The notes beneath the pieces were generated by a model, which worked only from the letters and a program-made list of their open reading frames with translations, did no database searches and was not told the origin of the DNA. A stretch of 64,000 nucleotides of DNA from Pararhodobacter sp. SW119 (lineage in GTDB: Bacteria; Pseudomonadota; Alphaproteobacteria; Rhodobacterales; Rhodobacteraceae), in NCBI RefSeq assembly GCF_017811755.1, contig NZ_JADDJF010000002.1, forward strand, positions 1 through 64,000. The letters run 5' to 3'. Made by a program: the position numbers and the translations under genes. Position 1 is the first letter of the stretch; each line of letters starts with the position of its first letter. Positions 27,821 through 37,288 of this stretch are shown piece by piece.

Positions 27821-28585
27821 ATGCCGCGCCCGCGCCCCGTTGTCGGCATCATCGGCAACAGCCACATGATCAACGACCAGTACCCCGCCCATGCCGGCGG
27901 TACGATGAACAGCCAGGCCATCGCCGAGGTCGCGAACGCGCTGCCCCTGCTTATCCCCTCGGACCCGCGCTTCGTTTCGGTCAACGAGTTGCTGGAGGTC
28001 TGCGACGGTTTCCTGCTGACCGGCGGCCGGCCGAACGTCCACCCCGAGGAATACGGCGAGGACCCGACCCCCGCGCACGGCGATTTCGACCGCGGCCGCG
28101 ATGCCATTGCCCTGCCCCTGGTCCGCGCCTGCGTCGAGCGCGGGCAGCCCTTCCTTGGCGTCTGCCGCGGCTTTCAGGAGGTCAACGTGGCACTGGGCGG
28201 CACCCTGCATCCGGAGATCCGCGATCTGCCCGGCCGCATGAACCACCGCATGCCCCCCGACGGCACGATCGAGGAGAAGTTCGCGCTGCGCCATTCGGTC
28301 CGCTTCACCGACGGGGGCGTGTTTCACCGGATCCTCGGCGCGGAGGAGGTGATGACGAATTCCCTTCATGGACAGGGCATCAAGACGCCCGGCAAGCGGA
28401 TCGTAATCGACGGCCACGCCCCGGACGGGACGCCCGAGGCGATCTACGTGAACGACGCTCCCGGCTTTTCCCTGTCCGTTCAGTGGCATCCGGAATGGAA
28501 TGCGGCCCACGACCCGGTGTCGCGCCCGTTGTTCCAGAAGTTCGGCGAGGCCGTGGGGGAGTGGGCGGCGCGCCGGCGGGGATAA
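27821..28585 (+). CDS. Class I glutamine amidotransferase, PuuD-like gamma-glutamyl-GABA hydrolase family
   Basis: 254-residue peptidase C26-type hydrolase. The nucleophile Cys115 is in GVCRGFQEVN, and the partner residues His223 and Glu225 are in SVQWHPEW; GFLLTGGRPNVHPEEY is the substrate-side motif. Family members split gamma-glutamyl-GABA or related gamma-glutamyl amides in polyamine breakdown. The ATG follows AAGGATCGCC. It stands directly before the glycolate oxidase operon but is separated by a putative operator. The true substrate is not shown by the sequence. Confidence 0.86.
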   Translation: MPRPRPVVGIIGNSHMINDQYPAHAGGTMNSQAIAEVANALPLLIPSDPRFVSVNELLEVCDGFLLTGGRPNVHPEEYGEDPTPAHGDFDRGRDAIALPLVRACVERGQPFLGVCRGFQEVNVALGGTLHPEIRDLPGRMNHRMPPDGTIEEKFALRHSVRFTDGGVFHRILGAEEVMTNSLHGQGIKTPGKRIVIDGHAPDGTPEAIYVNDAPGFSLSVQWHPEWNAAHDPVSRPLFQKFGEAVGEWAARRRG

Positions 28586-28612
28586 GGACGGGAGGGCTGG
28601 ACGCACGCACCG

Positions 28613-28635
28613 ATTGGTAATATGTTTTTACCAAT
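28613..28635. promoter_or_regulatory. Perfect inverted repeat before glcD (putative operator)
   Basis: ATTGGTAA (28613-28620) and TTACCAAT (28628-28635) are perfect 8-bp arms around TATGTTT. The right arm ends just before the glcD ribosome site (GGAGGGGGAGA). TGGT...ACCA half sites are typical of GntR/FadR-family regulators such as GlcC and PdhR, although the N11 spacing here is wider than the usual box. Binding would block glcD transcription or translation start. No regulator gene lies next to it. Confidence 0.6.
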
Positions 28636-28650
28636 GGAGGGGGAGACGCC

Positions 28651-30087
28651 ATGCAGATGCCGGTACCGAATCCGGCCGTGCTGGACCGGCGCGACTGGCT
28701 CGTCGCGCGCTTGCAGGAGGTCCTGCCGGCCGACGCCGTGATCCACGACCCGGCCGAGACGCGCGCCTATGAATGCGATGCGCTGACCGCCTATCGCTGC
28801 CCGCCGCTGGCCGTCGTGCTGCCCTATACGACCGAGCAGGTCGCCGCGGCGCTGAAGGTCTGTCACGACGCCGGCGTGCCGGTGGTGCCGCGCGGCTCGG
28901 GCACCTCGCTGGCCGGGGGCGCGATGCCGACCGCCGACAGCGTGATCCTGGGCGTCGCGCGCCTGCGCGAGGTGCTGGAGGTCGACACACTGAACCGCGC
29001 GATCCGGGTGCAGGCGGGGATCACCAACCTCGCCGTCTCGGGCGCGGTCGAGGAGGCGGGCTTTTTCTACGCCCCCGACCCGTCGAGCCAACTGGCCTGC
29101 GCCATCGCCGGCAACATCGCGATGAATTCGGGCGGGGCGCATTGTCTGAAATACGGGGTCACCACCAACAACCTGCTGGGCGTGACGATGGTCCTGATGG
29201 ACGGCACGGTGGTCGAACTGGGCGGGCCATACATGGATGCCGGCGGGCTGGACCTGCTGGGCGTCGTCTGCGGCTCCGAAGGGCAGCTGGGCGTGGTGAC
29301 CGAAGCCTGGTTGCGCATCCTGCCCAAGCCCGAGGGCGCGCGCCCCGTGCTGATCGGCTTTGATTCCAACGAGGTGGCGGGCGCCTGCGTGTCGGACATC
29401 ATCAAGGCAGGCGTCCTGCCGGTGGCGATCGAGTTCATGGACCGGCCCTGCATCCGCGCCACCGAGGATTTCGCTAAGGCCGGCTACCCGGACTGCGAGG
29501 CGCTGCTGATCGTCGAGGTGGAGGGCAGCGGTCCCGAGATCGACGAGCAGCTAGGCCTGATCCGCCAGATCGCGGCGAAGCACGCCCCGGTCGAGTTCCG
29601 CGAAAGCGGGTCCGAGGCCGAGTCGGCGCGCATCTGGCTGGGGCGCAAGTCGGCCTTCGGCGCGATGGGCAACATCAACGACTACATGTGCCTCGACGGG
29701 ACGATCCCGGTTTCCGCCCTGCCCTTCGTGCTCAAGCGCATCAAGGAGATGAGCGGCGAGGTCGGGCTGGATGTCGCCAATGTTTTCCACGCCGGCGACG
29801 GCAACATGCACCCGCTGATCCTGTTCGACGCCAACAAGCCCGGCGATCTGGAGAAATGCGAGGCGTTCGGGGCCGAGATCCTGAAGCTCTGCGTCGAGGT
29901 AGGCGGCTGCCTGACCGGCGAGCACGGCGTGGGGATCGAGAAGCGCGACCTGATGACGGTGCAATACGATCCGGCCGATCTGGAGGCGCAGATGCGCATC
30001 AAGGATGTCTTCGATCCGCGCTGGCTCCTTAACCCCGCCAAGGTCTTTCCGCTGGCGGCGAGCGATACGCGCCGGGCGGCGGCGTGA
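28651..30087 (+). CDS. glcD: Glycolate oxidase subunit GlcD (FAD-linked)
   Basis: Catalytic flavoprotein of the membrane-linked glycolate dehydrogenase, oxidising glycolate (and D-lactate) to glyoxylate. The 478-residue product has the FAD-binding PCMH domain with VPRGSGTSLAGGAMP and NIAMNSGGAHCLKYGVT, then a C-terminal cap with VFHAGDGNMHPLI and CLTGEHGVGIEKRDLM. The ribosome site is very strong. glcE and glcF follow, completing the three-subunit enzyme; the 224-bp glcD-glcE gap is unusual for this operon and shows no gene. Confidence 0.95.
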   Translation: MQMPVPNPAVLDRRDWLVARLQEVLPADAVIHDPAETRAYECDALTAYRCPPLAVVLPYTTEQVAAALKVCHDAGVPVVPRGSGTSLAGGAMPTADSVILGVARLREVLEVDTLNRAIRVQAGITNLAVSGAVEEAGFFYAPDPSSQLACAIAGNIAMNSGGAHCLKYGVTTNNLLGVTMVLMDGTVVELGGPYMDAGGLDLLGVVCGSEGQLGVVTEAWLRILPKPEGARPVLIGFDSNEVAGACVSDIIKAGVLPVAIEFMDRPCIRATEDFAKAGYPDCEALLIVEVEGSGPEIDEQLGLIRQIAAKHAPVEFRESGSEAESARIWLGRKSAFGAMGNINDYMCLDGTIPVSALPFVLKRIKEMSGEVGLDVANVFHAGDGNMHPLILFDANKPGDLEKCEAFGAEILKLCVEVGGCLTGEHGVGIEKRDLMTVQYDPADLEAQMRIKDVFDPRWLLNPAKVFPLAASDTRRAAA

Positions 30088-30311
30088 ACGTTGCGGCGGT
30101 TCTGCCCGGGTGCGCGGCCCGAAAGCCGGACCATTCCGCCGGACCTGCCGCAGCTTCGGCATCACGTCTATACGCGATTTTCGCACAGAGCTGCGCGCAC
30201 CGCTCATCCATGCGCAACGCGGGCGGTGACGCAGGCGCCCTGCCCCCGGCCGATCGGTTCGCAAACCGACAGTTTCCGCAATGGATATTTAGGGACAGAT
30301 GAAGGGGCGAG

Positions 30312-31433
30312 ATGAGGGTGGAGGCGATGCGTCCGAGCGATGAGGCGGAACTGGCCGAGGCGGTCCGGGGGGCCGGCGGGGCGCTGCGGATCGTCGGCGG
30401 CGGCACGCGGCCGGTGGGGCGGCCGGTCTCGGGCGCGGCGCTGTCCACGGCGGGGCTGGCGGGCATCCGGCTTTACGAGCCCGGCGCGCTGACGCTGGTC
30501 GCCGGGGCGGGCACGCCCTTGGCCGAGGTCGAGGCGGCGCTGGCGGCCGAGGGGCAGCGGCTGCCCTTCGAGCCGATGGATCATCGCGGTCTGCTGGGCA
30601 CCGAAGGCGAGCCGACCATCGGGGGCGTCGTGGCGGCCAATGCCTCGGGGCCGCGGCGGGTGCAGGCGGGGGCGTGCCGGGACAGCCTGATCGGGGCGCG
30701 CTTTGTCGACGGTTCGGGCCAGGTCACACGCAACGGCGGGCGGGTGATGAAGAACGTCACCGGCTATGACCTGGTGAAGCTGATGGCGGGGTCCTGGGGC
30801 ACGCTGGGGGTGCTGACCGAGGTCGCCTTCAAGGTCCTGCCCGCGCCCGAGGCCGCGACGACGCTGGTGCTGGAGGGGCTGGCGCCCGAAGCGGCGGTGG
30901 CGGCGATGGCAGCGGCCCTGGGGTCACCTTTCGAGGTCAATGGCGCGGCGCACTTGCCCGACGGGCGGACGCTGCTGCGGCTGGATGGGTTCGCGGCGTC
31001 GGTCGCCTACCGGGCCGGCGCGCTGGCGGCGCATCTGGGCCGGTTCGGCGCGGCCGGGCGGGTCGAGGGCGCGGAGAGCGCGGCGCTGTGGGTCGCGGTG
31101 CGCGATGTGGCTGCGTTTCACGGCGCGGCGGGCAATGTCTGGCGGCTGGCCACGCGCCCCTCGGACGCGCCGGGGCTCGCGGCCAAGGCCGGCGGGCAGG
31201 CGCTGTACGACTGGGGCGGGGGCCTTCTGTGGCTGCTGCTGCCTGAGGGCACGGACTTACGCGCGAAGCTGGGGCCGTTTGCCGGCCATGCGACGCTGGT
31301 GCGCGCGTCCCACGCGACGCGCGCCACGATTGCGCCCTTCCCGCCCGAACCCGCGCCGGTGGCGGCGCTGTCGGCAGGGCTGCGGGCGCGGTTCGATCCA
31401 CGCGGCATCCTCAATCCCGGGCTGATGGAGTAG
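30312..31433 (+). CDS. glcE: Glycolate oxidase subunit GlcE (FAD-binding)
   Basis: Second flavin-binding subunit, 373 residues and shorter than GlcD. It has IVGGGTRPVGRPV, TIGGVVAANASGPRRVQAG and NGGRVMKNVTGYDLVKLMAGS, typical of GlcE. The start lies after GAAGGGGCGAG. Codons here are extremely GC-rich even for the window. It ends 2 bp before glcF. Confidence 0.93.
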   Translation: MRVEAMRPSDEAELAEAVRGAGGALRIVGGGTRPVGRPVSGAALSTAGLAGIRLYEPGALTLVAGAGTPLAEVEAALAAEGQRLPFEPMDHRGLLGTEGEPTIGGVVAANASGPRRVQAGACRDSLIGARFVDGSGQVTRNGGRVMKNVTGYDLVKLMAGSWGTLGVLTEVAFKVLPAPEAATTLVLEGLAPEAAVAAMAAALGSPFEVNGAAHLPDGRTLLRLDGFAASVAYRAGALAAHLGRFGAAGRVEGAESAALWVAVRDVAAFHGAAGNVWRLATRPSDAPGLAAKAGGQALYDWGGGLLWLLLPEGTDLRAKLGPFAGHATLVRASHATRATIAPFPPEPAPVAALSAGLRARFDPRGILNPGLME

Positions 31434-31435
31434 AC

Positions 31436-32728
31436 ATGCAGACGAATTTCTCGGCCAGGCAGTTGCAGGACCCGGCGATCGCGCGGTCGAACGAGGTGCT
31501 GCGCGCCTGCGTGCATTGCGGTTTCTGCACGGCGACCTGCCCGACCTATGCGGTGCTGGGGGATGAGTTGGACAGCCCGCGCGGGCGCATCTACCTGATC
31601 AAGGACATGCTGGAGAGCGGGCGGCCGGCGGACGAGAAAACCGTCAAGCACATCGACCGCTGCCTCAGTTGCCTCGCCTGCATGACCACCTGCCCGTCGG
31701 GCGTGCATTACATGCATCTGGTTGACCATGCGCGGGTGCATATCGAGCGGACCTACCGGCGGCCCTGGCGCGACCGGGCGCTGCGCTGGGTGCTGGCGCA
31801 GGTGATCCCCTACCCCACGCGGTTCCGGCTGGCGCTGCTGGGCGCAAAGATCGGGCGGCCGTTCGCGCGGCTGATGCCGGATGCGCGGCTGCGCGCGATG
31901 CTGGCGATGGCGCCGCGCCAAGTGCCGCCGGTCAGCCGCAACGACGACCCGCAGGTGTTCCCGGCGCAGGGCGAACGGCGGATGCGGGTGGCGCTGATGA
32001 CCGGCTGCGCGCAGAAGGCGCTGAACACCGACATCAACGACGCGACGATCCGCCTGCTGACGCGGCTGGGCTGCGAGGTCGTGGTGGCCGAGGGCGCCGG
32101 CTGCTGCGGGGCGCTGACGCATCACATGGGGATGGAGGGCGCGGCGCACCGGGCGGCGGCGGCGAATATTCGCGCCTGGATGAAGGAAAAGCACGGCGCG
32201 GGGCTGGATGCGGTGGTGATCAACACCAGCGGTTGCGGGACCACGGTCAAGGACTACGGCCACATGTTCCGCACCGATGCGCGACTGGCCGAGGATGCGG
32301 CGACGGTGGCGGGGCTGGCGAAGGATGTGAGCGAGGTGCTGGTGCGCTTGAGCCCCGAGGCCCGCGCGCCCGAGCCGCTGCGCGTGGCCTACCACGCCGC
32401 CTGCTCGCTCCAGCACGGCCAGCAGATCAAGACCGCACCGAAGGATCTGCTGCGGGCGGCGGGGTTCGAGGTGGTGGAGCCGAAGGATCCGCATCTCTGC
32501 TGCGGCTCGGCCGGGACCTACAACCTGCTCCAGCCAGAGATCTCGGCCGAGTTGAAGCGGCGCAAGATCGCGACGCTGGAGGCGAAGGCGCCGCAGGTGA
32601 TCGCCGCAGGCAATATCGGCTGCATGATGCAGATCGGCGGCGGCACCAGCGTTCCGGTGGTGCATACGGTGGAGTTGATGGACTGGGCCACCGGCGGACC
32701 GAAGCCGCGAGCGATGATCGCTGACTGA
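31436..32728 (+). CDS. glcF: Glycolate oxidase iron-sulfur subunit GlcF
   Basis: 430-residue subunit that passes electrons from the flavin subunits to the quinone pool. Two ferredoxin clusters are seen near the N-terminus (CVHCGFCTATCPTY and CLSCLACMTTCPSG), then two CCG-type cysteine-rich domains with GAGCCGALTHHMG and LCCGSAGTYNLLQP. It completes glcDEF. Membrane attachment is peripheral; no transmembrane helices are obvious. Confidence 0.95.
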   Translation: MQTNFSARQLQDPAIARSNEVLRACVHCGFCTATCPTYAVLGDELDSPRGRIYLIKDMLESGRPADEKTVKHIDRCLSCLACMTTCPSGVHYMHLVDHARVHIERTYRRPWRDRALRWVLAQVIPYPTRFRLALLGAKIGRPFARLMPDARLRAMLAMAPRQVPPVSRNDDPQVFPAQGERRMRVALMTGCAQKALNTDINDATIRLLTRLGCEVVVAEGAGCCGALTHHMGMEGAAHRAAAANIRAWMKEKHGAGLDAVVINTSGCGTTVKDYGHMFRTDARLAEDAATVAGLAKDVSEVLVRLSPEARAPEPLRVAYHAACSLQHGQQIKTAPKDLLRAAGFEVVEPKDPHLCCGSAGTYNLLQPEISAELKRRKIATLEAKAPQVIAAGNIGCMMQIGGGTSVPVVHTVELMDWATGGPKPRAMIAD

Positions 32729-33193
32729 CCGATTTCATGGCAAGGCCCGACCGGCGGCCCTGCGTCGAGGGGGCACGGACAGGATCTGTCGGAATTGTGG
32801 TGCGTTCTGAACGGTTGTGAAATATTCTCATTCTAGAACGGAGCCGCGCCTGCTTTGGGCGTGCCGAGGGATATTAGCGTGTGTCTGGAGTGAGTCGCGT
32901 TGTCATGCAGCATTACCAGGACAGGGGGGTGTACCCCCTAGCCGGAAGCGACCTTGCCGGTCGGGCGGTAGCCCGGCGGCAGGCGCGCGCGGCCCCCGGG
33001 CGGTGCGGGGCGGCTCGGGTTGCCGTGGCAAGCGCAGCCCGCAAGGCGGTTCATCAATCCGTGATTCGCCTTGACCTCGAACTTCTGGCTGATAACGGCT
33101 TGATTTTCGAGGTCGTGCCCGGCCCCGGCGGGATCGGGCGTGGACAAGGGCTCCGGCAGGGCGTGAGCTTCGCGCCGCCCGGAGGGAGATACG
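32729..33193. other. 465-bp leader before the wzz-like gene
   Basis: No supportable gene. It is AT-richer at 32805-32880 (GAAATATTCTCATTCTAG), where a promoter is likely. A near-palindrome GGGGGT/ACCCCC (32925-32938, 2-nt mismatch core) and several GC hairpins follow. The length suggests a long untranslated leader or regulatory region for polysaccharide genes. Confidence 0.5.
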
Positions 33194-34756
33194 ATGACGA
33201 TTGACCTGCGTTTTCTGTTCAAGCTCTTCCTGCGGCGGCTCCATTATCTGCTGCTGGTGGCGCTGCCCGTCGCGGTGGCGGGCGTCTGGCTGGCCTACAA
33301 CCTGCCGCCCAGCTACAGCGCCGAGGCGCGGCTGCTGGTGGAATCGCCGCAGGTGCCGTCGGATCTTGCCGCCTCGACAATGCGCGCCGAAACCGCCGAG
33401 GTGCTTCAGGTGATCTCGCAGCGGATCCTGACGCGGGCGAACATGCTGGACCTGTCGCGCGAGTTCCGCCTGCATGCCGACCAGGCCGACATGAACGCCG
33501 ACGCGATCGTGGCCGACATGCGCCGGCGCGCACGGATCAGCCTGCCCGGTCGCGGCGCGGCGGCGAGTTTCGTCAATGTCTCGTTTACGGGCAGCAATCC
33601 GCGCGTCGTGACCGAGGTGACAAACGAACTGGTCACGCGGATCCTGCGCGAGAACGTCGCGCTGCGCACCGCTACCACAACCCAGACCCTGCAATTCTTC
33701 GACGAGGAAGTGAGCCGGCTGGAAGACGATCTGACCCGCCAGACCGGGCGGATCATCGAGTTCCAGGAAGCCAACCGCGACGCCCTGCCCGACAGCCTCG
33801 CGTTCCGGCGGGCGCGGCAGACCACGCAGCAGGAACGGCTGTTGCAGCTTGAACGTGACCTGGCCTCCTTGCGCGACCGGCGGGAGCGGCTGGTGTCGTT
33901 GTTCGAGCGGACAGGACGCATCGACGTGGACCCCGCCACGTTGACGGCCGAGCAGCGCCAGCTGCGCGAGTTACAGAACCAGCTGTCGAATGCGCAGGCG
34001 ATCTTTGCGCCCGACAACCCGCGCATCCGCGTGCTGCGCCGCCAGATCGAGGCGCTGGAGGAAACGGTCGCCACTCAGGCGGCGGACATGCCCGGCGAAT
34101 CCGAGGGCATGACGCTTTACGACATGCAGCTTTCCGACATCGACGGACAAATCCAATTCATTCGGGCCCAGATCGACTCTATCCAGGCCGAGGTGGAGGG
34201 TTTGCGCGTCACCATCGAGGCGACACCCTCGAACGCGATTGCGCTGAATGCGCTGGAACGCGACCTGGCCAATATCCAGGCGCAGTACAACCAGGCCATC
34301 GCCCGCCGGGCCCAGGCGCGCACGGGCGAGCGGATCGAAGCGCAATCGCGCGGGCAGCGCATCATCGTTCTGGAATACGCCTCGGTTCCCGACGAGCCGA
34401 GTCGGCCGAACCGGCGCGCCCTGGCGGCCGCCGGAGTTGGCGGCGGGTTGGCCATGGGATTCGGTTTCGTCACGCTGCTGGAGCTTCTGAAAACCGCCGT
34501 GCGCCGCCCCGCTGAGATCACCGCGCGCATGGGCGTGCCGCCCTTCGCCAGCATTCCCTATCTGCGCAGCCGCCGGCAGATCCTGGTTCGGCGCGTGACG
34601 ATCTGGGGGCTCCTGATACTCGTCTCCGTGGGTGCGGCGGCGGGACTTTATGTGTTCGATCAACAAGTGATGCCGCTTGACATGGCTTTCGACCGCGTGC
34701 TGAGCCGCACCGGCATCGAGGGCCTTATCGCGCTTTTCCGCGGCGCGGCGCAGTAA
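33194..34756 (+). CDS. Wzz/GumC-type polysaccharide chain-length/export protein
   Basis: 520-residue inner-membrane polysaccharide co-polymerase. Transmembrane helix 1 is at about 17-38 (LLLVALPVAVAGVWLAYNLP), a large periplasmic coiled-coil region covers about 150-400 (many Arg/Glu/Gln heptads), the PNRRALAAAGVGGG stretch follows, and a second membrane helix lies at about 467-490. It works with the tyrosine-kinase-like ATPase encoded 13 bp downstream to set length or export of a polysaccharide. The ATG follows GGAGGGAGATACG. No glycosyltransferase or Wzx/Wzy gene is nearby. Confidence 0.88.
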   Translation: MTIDLRFLFKLFLRRLHYLLLVALPVAVAGVWLAYNLPPSYSAEARLLVESPQVPSDLAASTMRAETAEVLQVISQRILTRANMLDLSREFRLHADQADMNADAIVADMRRRARISLPGRGAAASFVNVSFTGSNPRVVTEVTNELVTRILRENVALRTATTTQTLQFFDEEVSRLEDDLTRQTGRIIEFQEANRDALPDSLAFRRARQTTQQERLLQLERDLASLRDRRERLVSLFERTGRIDVDPATLTAEQRQLRELQNQLSNAQAIFAPDNPRIRVLRRQIEALEETVATQAADMPGESEGMTLYDMQLSDIDGQIQFIRAQIDSIQAEVEGLRVTIEATPSNAIALNALERDLANIQAQYNQAIARRAQARTGERIEAQSRGQRIIVLEYASVPDEPSRPNRRALAAAGVGGGLAMGFGFVTLLELLKTAVRRPAEITARMGVPPFASIPYLRSRRQILVRRVTIWGLLILVSVGAAAGLYVFDQQVMPLDMAFDRVLSRTGIEGLIALFRGAAQ

Positions 34757-34769
34757 CGGAGGCGTGGCG

Positions 34770-35624
34770 ATGGACTTCATCCAGGCGGCGATCGAGCGCG
34801 CCCGCGAGGAGCGGCGACGCCGAACCGAGAACGCGCGCGAAGCACCCGCGCGCCCCCGGTCACCGCACAAGGCCACCGTCGCGAACGTCGAGACGCCACC
34901 GGACCGGGACGCGCTCTGGGCCGAACTGACCGAGTTTCAACCGCGCGACAAGCGGCTGGAGCGCAACTTGATCGTGTCGCAGCGCGCCGGTCCGCAAGCC
35001 AAGCATTTCGACATGATCCGCACGCGCCTGCTGCACCAGTTGCGGGCGAACAACTGGCGGCGAGTGGCGATCACCTCGCCCGGCAGCGCCTGCGGCAAGA
35101 CGACGCTTGCGCTGAACCTGGCCCTGAGCCTGGGACGGCAGCCCGATCTCTACACGTTGCTGGCCGAGTTCGATCTGCGCCGCCCCGCGATGGCCGATCT
35201 CATCGGACTGGGGGGCGGGCGGCAATTCTCGAACGTGCTGGCGGGCGACGCGAGCGCCGAGGAACATCTGATCCGGATCGGCAGCAACCTGGCGCTGGCT
35301 ACGAACCGGCGGCCGGTGCCCGATGCGGCGGAACTGCTGCAGGGGGTGAAGGCGGGCCTGGCGATGGACGCGATCGAGGCGAAGTTCGCGCCCGACGTGG
35401 TGATCTGCGATATGCCTCCCCTGCTGCTGACCGATGACACGATGGCCTTCATCGACCAGATCGATTGCGTGCTGCTGGTCGCCGCCGCCGAACGGACCAA
35501 CATGGAAGAGATCGAGAAATGCAGCGCGGAACTGGCCGCGCGCTGCAATTTCCTGGGCGTCGTTCTGAACAAGTGCCGCTATCTGGAACGGTCCGAATCC
35601 TACGGCTACGGCTACGGCTACTGA
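34770..35624 (+). CDS. BY-kinase / CpsD-CapB family tyrosine autokinase
   Basis: 284-residue cytoplasmic P-loop ATPase partnering the Wzz-like protein. It has Walker A TSPGSACGKTTLALNLALSL, Walker A' LLAEFDLRRPAM and Walker B VVICDMPPLL, and ends in the Tyr-rich tail SYGYGYGY, the classic autophosphorylation cluster. The ATG at 34770 is preceded by GGAGG at 7 nt; a GTG two codons earlier is less likely. Phosphorylation of the tail probably controls polysaccharide export. Confidence 0.87.
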   Translation: MDFIQAAIERAREERRRRTENAREAPARPRSPHKATVANVETPPDRDALWAELTEFQPRDKRLERNLIVSQRAGPQAKHFDMIRTRLLHQLRANNWRRVAITSPGSACGKTTLALNLALSLGRQPDLYTLLAEFDLRRPAMADLIGLGGGRQFSNVLAGDASAEEHLIRIGSNLALATNRRPVPDAAELLQGVKAGLAMDAIEAKFAPDVVICDMPPLLLTDDTMAFIDQIDCVLLVAAAERTNMEEIEKCSAELAARCNFLGVVLNKCRYLERSESYGYGYGY

Positions 35625-35707
35625 CCCGACGCCCTGCCCGGCTGGCGGGACGGACGTCGCCCGTCGACGCTACGGAAAGCGCGCCCATCCGCCCAGCCAA
35701 GACGTGA

Positions 35708-35738
35708 AAACGCCCGCGCCGGACCGGCGCGGGCGTTT
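35708..35738. terminator. Bidirectional rho-independent terminator
   Basis: AAACGCCCGCGCCGG (35708-35722) and CCGGCGCGGGCGTTT (35724-35738) are perfect complements, giving at least a 13-bp stem with a 5-nt loop. An A run precedes it and a T run ends it, so it works in both directions. It serves the convergent kinase (ends 35624) and protease (ends 35786). Confidence 0.9.
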
Positions 35739-35785
35739 CGTGTCTCGCTTCCCGGCGTCGACTTGCGCAGGCTCAAAGCAGCGCT

Positions 35786-37288
35786 TCAGTCCTCCAGCGA
35801 CAGCGCAACGAAGCGCGGATCCTCGCCCCGGCGCACCATCAGCAGGATCGTGCGCCGCCCGGCATCGCGCGCTTCCTGCACACGGTCCTGGAAATCGGCG
35901 ACCGATGCGACCGGCTGCTGACCGGCCTCGGTGATCAGATCCCCGGGGCGCAGGCCCTTCGATTCGGCATCGGTGCCGGCCTCGACAGACCGGACCAGGA
36001 GGCCCTCCATGCCGGCGGGCAAGCCCAGTTCCTGGCGCGCTTCCGGGGTCAGCGGGGCAAGCTCCATGCCCATGACCTGCGCCGGGGCTACCGGGGCCGA
36101 GGGGCGCGGCGCAACGGCAGTGCCATCCTCGCGCAGGCCGAGCACGACCTCGATCGTCGCCTCCGAGCCGTCGCGGAAGACCACCACCTCGACCGCACGG
36201 CCGACGCCGGCGTCGGCAACGCGCCGCACCAGATCGCGCGTGTCGGCCACGTCCCCGCCATCGAAGCGCAGGATCACGTCGCTGGCCTGCATGCCCGCAT
36301 CGCGCGCGGGGCCGTCCATCACTTCGGTCACCAGCGCGCCGTTCGGCCGGTCCAGACCCAGCGCGTCGGCCACGTCATCGGTCACGTCCTGAATGCGCAC
36401 ACCCAGCCAGCCGCGCCGCGTCGCGCCGAATTCGCGTAACTGGTCGACGACGCGCGTCGCCACCGCCGAGGACATGGCAAAGCCGATGCCGATCGAGCCG
36501 CCGGTGGGTGACAGGATCGCGGTGTTCACGCCGATCACCTCGCCATCCATGTTGAACAGTGGCCCGCCCGAGTTGCCGCGGTTGATCGCCGCGTCGGTCT
36601 GCAGGAAGTCATCGAAATTGCCCTGCAGCGCCCGCCCCTTGGCCGAGATGATCCCGGCCGAGACCGAAAAGCCCTGCCCCAACGGGTTGCCGACCGCGAT
36701 GACCCATTCACCGACGCGCGCGGCTTCGCTGTCGCCCCACATCACATGCGGCAGCTCGTCATCCGGTTCGACCTTGAGAAGCGCGATATCGGTGGCCGGG
36801 TCGGTGCCGACCAGTTCGGCGATCAAGGTGCGGCCCGAAAAGAACTCGACCGAAATCTCGTCCGCGCCTTCGATCACGTGGTTGTTGGTCACGATGTAGC
36901 CGTCGCCCGAGATCACGAAGCCCGATCCCAGCGACTGGCTTTGCCGCGGGCGCGGCTGCTGCGGCTGCCCCTCGCGGTTGAAGAACTCCTCGAAGAATTC
37001 CTGAAAGGGCGACCCTTCGGGCAGGCGGGGGGCACCCGGCGCCAGTTCGGTCGCGACCCGCGTCGAGGTGGTGATGTTCACCACCGCCGGGCTGACCTCC
37101 TCGGCCAGGTCGGCAAAGCTGATCGGGCGATCCTGCGGCTCCTGTGCGAAGGCCGGCAAGGCCAGCGCCAGAACCATGAGCATCACCAGAAGATGCGCGA
37201 AAAGCGGCCAGCCCTGTCGTTGCGGCCGCGCGGCGGCCAGCGCGACGGCGGGTTTGCCGGCCGCGGATTGATCACGATCTGTCGTCAT
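35786..37288 (-). CDS. Deg/HtrA family periplasmic serine protease
   Basis: 500-residue DegP/DegQ/MucD-type protease. The N-terminal membrane anchor or signal (about 30-49) ends LPAFAQ|E. The trypsin-like domain has His137 (TNNHVIEG), Asp167 (DPATDIALLKV) and Ser240 (NRGNSGGPLFN). Two PDZ domains follow (about 285-375 and 400-495). MTTDRDQ was chosen over earlier in-frame starts because AGAGG lies 6-7 nt upstream. It diverges from the glucosidase across 37289-37505. It probably handles misfolded envelope proteins. Confidence 0.94.
   Translation of the reverse strand: MTTDRDQSAAGKPAVALAAARPQRQGWPLFAHLLVMLMVLALALPAFAQEPQDRPISFADLAEEVSPAVVNITTSTRVATELAPGAPRLPEGSPFQEFFEEFFNREGQPQQPRPRQSQSLGSGFVISGDGYIVTNNHVIEGADEISVEFFSGRTLIAELVGTDPATDIALLKVEPDDELPHVMWGDSEAARVGEWVIAVGNPLGQGFSVSAGIISAKGRALQGNFDDFLQTDAAINRGNSGGPLFNMDGEVIGVNTAILSPTGGSIGIGFAMSSAVATRVVDQLREFGATRRGWLGVRIQDVTDDVADALGLDRPNGALVTEVMDGPARDAGMQASDVILRFDGGDVADTRDLVRRVADAGVGRAVEVVVFRDGSEATIEVVLGLREDGTAVAPRPSAPVAPAQVMGMELAPLTPEARQELGLPAGMEGLLVRSVEAGTDAESKGLRPGDLITEAGQQPVASVADFQDRVQEARDAGRRTILLMVRRGEDPRFVALSLED

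Noticed and set aside
32925-32938. GGGGGT/ACCCCC as a copy of the palindromic element
   Set aside because: It is not a perfect palindrome, and no CGGTTAA or TTG box stands at the required distances.
32881-33204. A plus-strand frame of 107 codons in the leader of the wzz-like gene
   Set aside because: It overlaps the wzz-like start, is Arg/Gly/Ala-rich and has no ribosome site or family likeness.
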